In this document: one piece after another, positions 12,601-24,600 of the stretch
Layout: the number at the start of each line of letters is the position of its first letter
Position numbering within the stretch: position 1 is the stretch's first letter
Source: Phoronis australis
Taxonomy: Eukaryota > Phoronida > Phoronidae
Direction of reading: 5' to 3'
Length of the DNA: 64,000 bases
NCBI GenBank assembly: GCA_002633005.1
Contig: NMRA01000025.1
Span: 7,757 to 71,756, forward strand
The notes under the pieces: generated by a model
What the model was told of the DNA's origin: nothing
Databases searched by the model: none
What the model saw: the letters and a program-made list of their open reading frames with translations, nothing else
Made by a program: the position numbers and the translations under genes

Positions 12601-15600
12601 TGGGTATAGATCTCAGTTCCTTCATTTTTGCATGCATCCAGGGGTCTGTTTCATTCAATGTGGCTTAAAAGGCAGAAATTTGGTCTTATATTCGCACTTC
12701 ACAACTACTGAATAAAGATTTAACCAAGGCATGTAGTTGTTAGCACATCCCAGCCTAGAAATAATTTGTACAAATTATCTCAGAGTCTTTTGTCAGAGTC
12801 TTTGTACTTTGCAGAAATGAGATTAAATTACTTTTCATAAATTGTGTGGAGACGTAAAACCAAATTTCTTACTGTCTTGAGCCTGAAGCCAACAAACTTC
12901 AGGGGTCTGGGTTGCATATTGAATGTAGGGTGTTTCGATACTCAGCAGATGGTTTTAGTATACTTGCTACATTAGGAAGTAACGTCTAAATTATGAGTGG
13001 CAAACAAAAAACTTTGAAAAAAAGGAATTTTGGCATATGAAAACCTTCTTTCAAGATTCAAGTTCAATTGTTAGTTGTGAATAACTTGTCAGAGCAATTC
13101 GGATGAAAATCTGTATGGTAAATGTGTACTGCGAATAGCAGGCACCTCTGGGGCATCAACATAAACGCAACATTGACAGTTGAGTCATGGAAAGCTGGCA
13201 GTTTAACTGTTCAATGTGTGTGAATACAAGGCTACCTTGACCACAACAGGTGATGGCTTGCAAGTGCATACAGTCTCAAACTTGCCTTGTGAAGCTATCA
13301 TTCGAGTAAAGTGTTGCATGGTCATGGAAATTTGGCATTGCAGTCAAGTCTACACTTCCCTGGCGGCTCATGGCTGGACGATGCAGTATTGGCTCTGACA
13401 TTCTAATCACCAAACACTATTCTGAGGATAACAGAATCTGTTGTTGGTGAAATTTGCTTTATAAATGTTAAATTGTGATTCCCGTTTGGCAGCACACTGA
13501 ATTATAATGCCATTTACATTGCTTTCACCAGTGAGGAATGAAAAAGTTGGCCATGACGGACCTAGTACAGGTGAAAATTCAAGCCAGAACCCAATTAAAT
13601 TTGTTAACTGAAGTCTAAGTTTCAATCACCCTATTCCATCCCAACACAATAGAGAGCCATCTGGCTGGGCTGTCAATAGTCAACAGGCACATATAGTTTT
13701 ATGACATAATGAGGCGTGGTAAAGCATTACATAGTCGACCAAGCAGCCCAAGCAGCAGGGCTGTATTCAATGGACTACTGTGTTCGCTTTAACAAACTCC
13801 AACCCTCCGACTGGGACTGTCATCATGTGACGGTCAACTTTTACCTTGTTTGGGTTTCTGATGCTTTCTGAGCACTGGCATGAGTTCCATCAGCCCTACC
13901 CTCTCTCAAACTGGTGTGAGTGGAGTGAAAAACCCCACTTCATGATTTTTGCTCATTTAAAGTAGATTCTTTTTGAAAAGTTGAGCAATTAAAAACTGCT
14001 CCACGGAATCGATTTCAAAAAATACACACCAGAACCAACTATGCTTTTTTGCCCTCATAAAGAGCTAAAACGAAATATGTACCGAAATAATGGTTTTCAA
14101 AGATGATGCTGCAGGAGACTTTAAACTTTGATAGTGACTGAATTTATTGGGAACATTCAGAAGAATTGCTTCTGTCAAAATAAAAAACATTTGCTTGCAT
14201 TTAATCACAAGTTACTGCAATAGGTTTAGTCATTTTATTCCTTCATTTCCTGCACTTGTGTTTTACGCTCATGGCACTTTGAATTTATACGGCAGTCATA
14301 AAAGTGTAATTGTTGTTTTGATCTTCATAGGAAGAAGAGGAGAAACAAGCGTACTATGAGGGAGAACAGAGGAGAGCTCGCAGTGAGTCACTCAGGAAAC
14401 AGAAGGCTGCAGTGAGTTGTCTCCCTTTCTTAATTAAGGCCAAGGTAGTTTTTATCACTAAGTTATCAAACATTTTGACACGAGAGGCTAAAACTAAGTG
14501 GGAACTGAATCATCATTGGAAGCACTTCTTGTTTAACCTGAGAACCTCATGGAGGCGGTGTTGCTTTCGATGCATTGCTTTTCTGGCAATAGTCACATTT
14601 TGAGAACCAGTTTGATGTCATTATTCAGTAGAGAAAACTGGTTCTCAAAAGAGCTGGACCCCTGTAGGCGAATGTTATCGTTTTTGCCATTTCGTGAAAA
14701 TTTAAGGACGGACTCTGACGTACTGGGACTGTGTCTGGTGTCACAGAGCCCTGAGTTTTCATTGCAATAAAAATACTTAGATTTAAAAGAAAATAAATGT
14801 AATGAAAATATCAAGCATGTACCAAAAGCATGACTGGTTATGTGGTACAAAACACATTGACTGCAACAACTAACTGCAGTTACTATTTTGAGACCTGCGC
14901 ACACTGAACCACAAGCCCATTTCAATTTCAGCCAAGGTATCGTGTCTTTTTTAAAAGCTGCACAAAGGCATGTAAGCAAAGTTAAGCAAGGTTTGAAGCA
15001 CCGTAATTTCCATAGCCATGAGTAAAAAACAGACCCTGCATCATTTTTGCTCATTTCTGGTGGATTTTCTTTTTTTGAAAGAGTGAACAACAGTTTACTA
15101 AAGAAAACACCAAACCACCAACTTGATTTTCAAAAATAAAACAAGAGACCAGAACAAATAGTGAAATGTTTTGGCCTAATACCCCCTGAAATGACCAAAA
15201 CACAGTAGCTCAAACACATCCAGCTGTAAATAGATTGTCTCAGCTTTACCACTAGCTTCATATCAGGTGTTTTGTGCAATGGGACCGACCTATGTGGCCT
15301 GTGCTTGTTCAATACTATTCAGGCATCGGACTGCCCACAATATTTTTTTACCTATAGCTCAGTACACACAACTGGGAAACCTGTGGTTCTGTAATGTTTA
15401 TTACATAAGAACTTCATTTAAAATATCAAAGTCATCTTTTTGGAGGCATTTTGAATTTTGCATTAAAGTCCTTCTTGCAAACTGCGCATGTGGTTCCAGT
15501 ATCCGAAAATACTTACTACATAAATTCTTATTTTCGACACCCTTTCTTTATATTCTTTTCGCCTTTCTTGCCAAAAGCGATTTTTTAACAGTATTTGACC

Positions 15601-18600
15601 CTTCTCTCTGAGCGTATGATTACCGGTTGTCATCGGTTATTTCCGTACCCACATTTCCGGCTCTTCAGTTCAGGTACTTGTCCTGAACGCCGCCATTTTT
15701 TCCTTGTAACTGACTGTGCTATGGCTTGCTCAAAAAGTCTTCATTATTTTGTTTTATTAGTAATATATCGTGATTTGTTTGCATATGTAGTGTATTTATA
15801 GTTTGTAGTTAGTGGTCGTTGATTTTTTTTTGAATGTTACGCGTACTTAGTATGTTAAAATAGCATTGGTGTTTAGTTCCTTACGTAGGCAAGTAGAACC
15901 TAGGAACCAATATGGGTCGAACCAATAGTTTTTTCGGTTTTATTTTTTTCCTCGTTTTGAAAAAGTACTTTTGCTATCATCAGAAAGGTAGTACATTCTA
16001 CTCAGTAAAAATCGAAAAAGTATCAAAATCGGGGCAAGCACTGTAAAGTTATTGCAAGTTTTGTGGCGAAATTTGCCGGTCACTTTGTTTGGATCGCGTC
16101 GGCCATATTGGAGGACAGCGGGATGAGTTACAAGTTTAAAACTTTGTGTAAATTGTTTTCGCCAACAAATTACGGTGAAATTTAGTTAGACATATCTTTA
16201 CTTACTATTCTGCACGATTTAGCAGTGTTCACCAAATTTCAGCCTCGCAGTTGTTACTCATTAAGTGATAAATGTGCTCACAATTCCCGTTGGACTTCGT
16301 CTCATTTCTGGCGGCACCTACAATGTCGAATTTTGCTGAACTGAAAGGCATTTTCAATCGGCTACTTTGTAATTTGTGAAGATTTAACGTTGATACATTT
16401 TGACAAACGTTGCTACAAAAAAGAAACTTTTGTTCAATTTTCGTGTTTTTTTGTGTTAGTGGCCAGGGACCAGTTTGGCCTAAGGGTAGTCTTGGCGCAA
16501 AGCTGTATAGGCCTACTAACAAGCTGTATTTTGACTATAGTCTTCACTGGTAGTTGGTGACTGAGGCTAACTAAGGTCTGCCGCGGCAGTGTGACACAGG
16601 ACTAACCAGCCCGTAATTTCATACAAGTGTCTGAAACTACCCTTGAATATATGCAGCATTTATCATTTGACCATTTTACTTCGACAAAACAGCTTGCAAC
16701 TGCATGCATTTACCGTTCGCCAGTGTTTGGTCTCAATCCGCACCGGGTCCGATAGGCTGCGGTCTCGAGTCTGGCAAAATAGTTTCTGTCAAAATTTATT
16801 CGCCACATTTCTTCAGCAAATTCCATAAAATTGTCCGTAGTTTGATTTCATCAAAATTAAGGCGCGCTGTCGATTTTTTTATCCCCGTTTGCTGGCTGGT
16901 AACAGTACAGGCACTGCTCCAGTCGCGTTTTCTCGGCCTGGGTTCCTGAATGAATTGTACTTCCGGGTTCGCGGCAAGTTCAAAATGGCGGTGTTTCCTC
17001 GGGTGTGAATCGTGAGTGGCGCGTTCATTTAAACTGTTTTCGAGTACGGATCGTGTATTAGTTATGGGGTAGGTACTTCTTGGATCCTTATAACATCTTC
17101 TAACCATGTAATAAGGGTTAACAACGCATGAGAGAAGGACTTTAAGGTATTTAAAATCTTGCTTTTAGTTGATTTTCATCAAAATAAAATCATTAATAAT
17201 TAATAAGCATCTTCAAACCAGTAGTGACATCGTGGACCAAGTTGCACAATGCAAACTGTGTGCGCCTTGCCAGCTGGGTTGCTGTTGTATTAGTTTTTAC
17301 CCATTTCTGTCAAATTTTTATGTAGCAGGCTTGGGACTGAAATTCAGCTAGTTTCTTGTCGACTGTTTCGCGCATTACTAGGCACAGTTAGCAGAGTGGA
17401 AAAACAGTTGAACACAATGTACTCATAACATCTGTCATTTTTTGATTTGCTCACGTCATGTTATTTTACACTGTTGTTTCTGTTTAATTGTATTAAAATT
17501 TATATTATATAGAAATTGGTTATAAAGGCCCAAAACACATTGCATTGCAGTTTTAGTAGTCAGCTAGCCTATTCAATTGGGCCAAAATTCAATCCTGAGT
17601 AAACTTCAGATGACATGCAATGTCACGCCTGTGAACATTACACTATTGGTGTTAAAATTTGCCTAATGAATCAAGACATTTGTTTTCACTTTTTCACTCT
17701 GTTCATGAATTTACCCAAATTATTCAGGTAAGTGACAATAGCATAATCCTTGAAATCCCCAAGATTGTTTCATGACTTTCTGGGTTTTGATGCCATCTTA
17801 CTATGTAGCAGCCAAAAACGTCTTCAAGAAAGATAACTTTCTTCTTTTTGATTGTTATTAAATATTAATCTAATGTTTCTTTGCAGGAGGCAGCTATGAT
17901 GGTATCCCAACGAGAGAACGATCCAAAGGCATTGTTCAAACAGCGAGAGGCTGCTGCACCAGCATCCTTGGAGAAAACAGCTGTGCCACCTAGGTAATAA
18001 ATTGTGAACTTATTACTTAATGTGAAAACTGAGCCATTGATAAAAATATGGGACCATGGGTCTTGTTACACTGCCAAAAATTGTTTTAGTATCACATTTT
18101 TGTCAATTGAAAATCTAAGGTATTGCTCTTAAAGGAGAATGCCATCTGATTTAATTATTTTTTACCATGCTTAATCGGTCTATATCCACATCACCTCTTA
18201 TACGGTTGATCATACCTCACCGAGAGCTATCCCGTTAACCTGTGACTAGGAAGGTGAGAAACGACGCAGCGACGTCAGTGATTCTTCTGTAGAGTGAGTG
18301 CCGCTATGGTGTGATGTATCGTTCCTGCTTGTGCGAACTATGAGGCAGCTAGGAAAACGGGTATATCGTTTTTTCGATTTCCTCAAGAGCCCGTAATGCT
18401 TCGGAAGTGGCTCATGGCAGGAAAGAATGAAAAGTATGCAGTGAATACCAAGTACGAGGCCGTGAAACATCTCTGTGTCTTTGGCCGGCATTTTGTCGAC
18501 AGTGATTTCACTGACGAATGCCAGCTTACCAAACAGCTCATGCCAGGGCAGAAAAATAGACTGAGGGTGAAGTCAGATGCTGTGCCTAGTGTGTTTGCGT

Positions 18601-21600
18601 TCGGCAGGAAGGAGACAAAGAAACGCAGATCAGTTGTTGATCAGTTTTTGATTATGGAGAATTGTAGTTGGCCATTCCCCCATGAAAATATAAACAATTA
18701 CAATTAATTCAAGGCATGAGAACATGACGTTTTATATAACCTGTGTGATGACTTACTCGTTCGTTAGGCTTCTGTTTGGTACTCTGGGAGATGTTTTCAC
18801 CAGTTCTTCCCCGGCCTAAAAAACGTTGTAAGCACACCTCTGTTTAGATGCGGTGCAAAATCAGGATGGTCTGTGAGACACATCTGCGCTTCTCCAAGAA
18901 GGCATTTTGCTTGCGGAATTTCATGGCAGCAAAGCGTCAGTCGTTTCCATTATCTTATATGCACTTGGCTCCGCAGTCATTCCAAGGTTTTTGGAACTAT
19001 CCGACCCATATGTTCCGTTGTCTGTATACGTTCACAGCGCCTCTCTAGTATTTCTTGATGAGTGTATATTACAGTTCAAACTGATAGCCTGTGGAACCCA
19101 ACGGTCGACCTGTGAAGTTTTCATCAGATGAACACTCCTTTAATTAAAGTCAGGATGTTGACCTTTATTATTTTGTGTTCTGTTTCAAAATGAGACAAAG
19201 TCTGTCTCATTAGATAATGCCTTTGGAGTTTTCGTGAGTGCAAATGTTTTGAGAAGCCAGCAATGAATAACTCACTGCGTTACCGGCTTTAGATGCAATA
19301 ATGCTAATTGATGGGTCACCGAGGCTGTGTTTGCTGACAGAAAGCTTTTGTGAAACAGTAACTCGATTTTATATCCTATGGTCAGATGTTAGGAGAATGT
19401 TTATTCGAATCATTGTCACTGTTACAACTTTTGCCCTGACGGTTCTGTGGAAGGGGAACCTGACTTTGTGGCCCCCGACGAATAAGTAGATTAATATTCA
19501 GTTTTGCAGCTAATTCACCAAAATAATCATTTGCACATTATTTCTTTGGGTCACTAGTATAGTCTTTTCGTGACTGGAAGTTTAGTTTCCAACTTTGGCT
19601 GTTATGTTCGTGATATCTTCAGTCCGGCCACGATGGGCCTGATCAGGTTCTATAAATCCGTAGCAGCGAAATAAAACAACATGTTTGTTCGAGAACTTGG
19701 TGTATTTGTAGAGATTTTACATCGAATATTGATGATTTATTGGTGTAAAATGATGAATTCACACAATAAGCTGACACCAGTAAGTGTGTTGTGAACTGCT
19801 GAACAGACTGCGTTCGAACCTGTGACATCATTGGTTAAATTCAACACCTCTGTCTGCCGTCAGGTGTCAGGAAAAAGAACTGTACTTGCTGTTATCGAGT
19901 GGAACTACTCAATCTTAATTGATACAAAATAGGTTGTTTTTTAGGTGGCATTCTCCTTTAAGGCAGTTACTGTGAATAAACTTTTCTCATCTGCCCCTGA
20001 AGCCACCAAACCTCTTGTAGAATCATCATACCATATGAGTTTTTGTTAAGCTGGGTATGATTGGCGTCTGCAATGATATATCCGACGACTGCATTCTTAG
20101 TAATTTTTAGTTTTCTTTCTGGCCATTACAGTTTATCCAACAGGATTGCATTTGCCAAATTTCGGATGTCTTGACATTGCACCCCATAGGCTCAATTCAC
20201 CAGTGTTGCTTACTATGATTTGTGGAAATGTTTGAAAGAATGAACACCTCATGTCTTTACCGTTTGCCATGAACACATTGCCATTGTTGACTTTCTTGGC
20301 ACTTGTTAACAACAATAATGTTTCAGTTCGTGGTTACTTGCTGCACTTGATGGCATATGACTGACAGAAGATTCGCACAGTTTTCTACTAAAGTTTACCT
20401 AAAAACAAGAGGGATACGAGCTATGAACAATGGAGACCTAGGATATACTGTTTTAAAAGAAAAAAGTGATGAGTAAATATGACGAAAACTGCTGTAAGAC
20501 CTGCGTATATACTGTTAGGAGATATGAAGTTGACTACAGTTTAGGACTGTATTTTTATTTTGGGAACAATTAGTACTCTCATTCATATTCACAGAAACTG
20601 TTGGTGAAATGTAATCTCTGAGTTAGGGTTAATTCTGAGCCTTACATACAAATGCAGAAAACTGCGACACGGTTTTGGTGAGACGTCAGCCCCTGGGGCC
20701 AAACCCCCAAGAAAGGCACCAATTGAACTGCCCACTGAACCTGCCAGGGAGCCATCACCAGAGCCTGTGAGGGAACCATCGCCAGAACCAGTAAGGGAGC
20801 CATCACCAGAACCAGTAAGAGAACCATCGCCAGAACCAGTAAGCGGCATGCTATACTGTCTGTCAGATCTTGAGACCTGTCTGTGCTGGCTCAAATAGCC
20901 ACAACCTCTGAGTTCATATGTGTCATGGGTCATCATTGGAAGTGTCAATTGTCACGGCATTATTTGCCCAAATTGTCACAACAGCAAAAGTTATGTCAGT
21001 AAAATATTAACAGCTAACAGTAACAGGATGTATCACCAAGAAGTACCATATATAGTATAAAATTTGTTAATTAGATGTAAAAACAGATTTTCTGGTGATT
21101 AACATTTTTCATTAGTTGGCAATTCAAGGACTACTCGTCATGAATAAGACACTGTTTAGAACCATGGACCTTTAAATTTGTTGTGTTTTCAAAGAAAATT
21201 TTTGCTCAAGTGTTGGTATGCCCCTATGCTTCACTTATGGTAAACATGTGTATGTCCTCAAGCGACAACCAGTGCTGTCTGTCAAAAAGGTTCTGAATAG
21301 GCCACTTAACATAAAATTGGTCTCAAATTGTCCCGTAGTAAAGCTGAAACTGATTTCAAGGTCTGAGATCTAATCTTTCTGCTCGAAATCGAAGTCAAAA
21401 TTATTTTTGTCATTTTTCTAATAATTCTAGTTTGGCGCAAACTCAAGGAAAGTGTCTATAATTCTGTGCTCAAGTATTAATTATTTAATGGCTTATTGGA
21501 TAAATGTGTTATCCTAGTTTGCACTTGTTGACTACAGCAGTTAAGACTACAAGTTCAAGTCTGAACTTGAAATTTTGATTTTTGTAGGGGTCATCAAGTT

Positions 21601-24600
21601 GTATTAGAAACTCATATGCATACCACATAATGTACTCGAGCACAGAATACTTGACACCTACGTACAAAAGTAGAACGGAATATGCCAAAAGTAATTTCAA
21701 GTTTAATTTCAAGTACCAACTTAAGATTAAACCACGCCCCAAGGTTTCACAATTAAACCTAACAGTTACTGCAGCATTTCTTCAGACCAAGTTGATAAAA
21801 TTGATGACTTGGTCTTAAGAAATAACACACTGACAGTACTTCCCAAGCCCAGAGATCAGTTCTAAAACTGAGTAAGAAACATGATAATACCAATTTTATG
21901 ACGGGTAAATTTCCTAAATCAAAACTGACAAAAAGGACGGGTTTAATGCTGCTTTAAACGGGGTGATTTTCTTATTTTCCGTCCATTCTTTGGACAAAGT
22001 CAACGGGGTGATTTTCTTATTTTCCGTCCATTCTTAGAACACCGTCATTTAATTTATATAAAGCGGCTATAAACCCACCTTCCTTAAAAAAACTTTTGAT
22101 TTAGAGCACTTACTGCTTGCTATAAATCTGTTCCTTACTTGGATTAGGGATGATTCCTGGGTTCAGGAAGAACTGGCAGGTCATTATTTCTTGAGACCAG
22201 GTGCTCCTTCTAAGAAAGCTGACTTACCTAAGGCAAATCTTAAATTTCAGTCAATTTTAGAATTCATAGTACTTAAATTTGTCTTAAGCCTATTTCAAGA
22301 AAGAGGACTGGTATTAAGTTGAATGTTAGTTTTTGACTCAAGTTTTGTCTTAACTTTGACTAACTTACCGTATTGTGGAAGTTTCAAGGTTTTGAAGTTG
22401 AGGCAAATCTTAGACTTAAGTTAAAAATGATCTTAAATCAGTTTCTTGGTATGGACCTCAGGCCTATAAGTTGGCTTGTCACATCATAGCATCAATGCAA
22501 TGAGCATGACCTCAAGCAATAACCAATTCCTGAAAGCCTGATCTCAGTAAGGAACAAGAGACTTGTAAAGTGTTGTAGCACATGTCGTCGGCATTTTGTG
22601 ACTCAGTCATGTCTTTAATTTTATCCAGACCTGCTCTTGATTTTATGTTCTTCTGTTTGCATTTCCTACATTTTGTTGGGGATTTCTTCCAAATTCTTGA
22701 ATGAATATGCTTAGTATTTAATGACGTGGCACATACCATTACCATTTTACCGATTCAACCATATTTTCCTGAAATTTGGTTTACTTTTGTCATAGAATGT
22801 ACAGTTGATTCCAAAACTGGCTTTATTTGAGACAAGGTAGAATTATCTTCAAATGTGGGAATTTTTTTTCAAATTTCACTTTTTTGTGGATTATTCATTA
22901 TTCAGTTTGATATAGGATAAAATTATGTGCTTTGTAAATGCATACACCCTTGATTCTCACGCAATGTACATTTTAGTGCTGAGTGGCTAAATTGCTCTCA
23001 ATTGTTTAGTCACGTAACATTTCCATCCCTACCGTGTCCATGTTCAGGTTCCTGTCCGTTCACCAGTGGCACAGACAACAGAATCACTTCCTGCTACTCG
23101 TAACCTTCTTGCACAGGGTCTGCCGCCACGACAGGACTCGGATGATGAGCAGGAAGATGAGCAGAATTGGGATGGTATGTTTGGTGCTTTTGATGTTCCT
23201 AGTACTCAACTCGTCTTTCAAAAATGACTTGAGATTATGTAGTAAGTTAGAGACATGCTTGCTGCATCGTATCTCAAAAATGACTGATTGGAGTCATTTG
23301 AAACTTTCAAGTACTTTAATTTACATAATGCAATGTTCTCCAAAACGCTATTAGGATTTTTAAAATTATGTTCCACGTTTGCATATTAGAGGCTGTCAAT
23401 GTATGCGACTTTTATGTCAATCATTTTAAAATTTATTGTTTTTACAAATGAATTCAGATTCAGGCAATATTTTTTGTCGAATGAACTTGTCATTGTTTTA
23501 CAGTCTGCTCAACAAAGCCATGTAGGGTTGCAATTTTTCATTTTTAGAACCCAGCGAAGAAGACTTTCATGTGCCAGAACCAACAGTGCCCTCTAGTGGC
23601 TTACAGCAAGACGAGGAATTAACACCTGAGCAGCGAGTTCGTGTCAACAGTCACATTGAGCGAGACGAGTCTGATGTTGGTCTTAGTGCCCGGGCGCTCT
23701 ACGACTACCAAGCTGGTAAGTTAGGAAGGAGGGACGTTCACATTGTTTTATTTCAAACGCTAGGATCACGGGTTGTTTTAGTCACCATGTTCTGTGTATT
23801 TGCTATGAAGTGTGATTGTTTACAGCTGGTTCTTCGCAAATTACTAATCCAAATGTTAATGACAGTTGTTAAAAGGTGGACATAATGACTTTCGAAACCT
23901 TAGGCACGCATTTTGTGAAGTATTTAATATGTTCATGATTTGCGGTTGAAACTTAGTGCTTTTACGTCCGTCATCGAGTATTCAGCAGATCCAGCTACAA
24001 ACACTTACCGGTATGTTGCAAAAACTGTAATTCAAAAGAAAAGCAATCTATTGGTTATTTCTAGCACTAATCCTGTTCAACAGTGTCCGTCGATGCTGTC
24101 CGCCATTTTGAATGATAGGTTATTGATACTCACTCAAGGCCCACTAGCTTCTGGAAAGCGACAGCATGTACCGTTTCGAATACTCTCTAAAAGTTCACTC
24201 ATCCTGCTTTACAACCATACTCGGATCACAGGCTGTCGTTCTAGAACCAGTCCATAGAAATATGTTCACTACGTTCTACCGAATACAGTGATGCTCCTCT
24301 CATGAACTTTGCAAAGTATTCTCACTTGCGACGCAGTCTTGGATCAGTGGGAAACTTATGTAAATATACCCCAGCCCTTGGCGTATTGCCACAGCCTCCA
24401 ACTACATAATGGTCAGGCATTCTTCTTCAAATATGTACTCCAGTTTAAATCTAAAAATCCGTCTACATTAATTTTGAAAAAAGTACTCCTCTTGGCACAC
24501 AGCAATGGACACTGTGGACTCAGTCAGGCTGGCTCTGCAATGATCGGGTCACATCCCTACTAACTATTGTAAAATATTTATGGCAACACACAAGACCATG

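Noticed and set aside
14593-15090. 165-codon open reading frame on the minus strand
   Set aside because: Overlaps the hairpin repeat and a dispersed repeat inside a DBNL intron; composition not protein-like.
18848-19131. Overlapping short frames inside the TTAA-flanked element
   Set aside because: They overlap in different frames and show no transposase motif.
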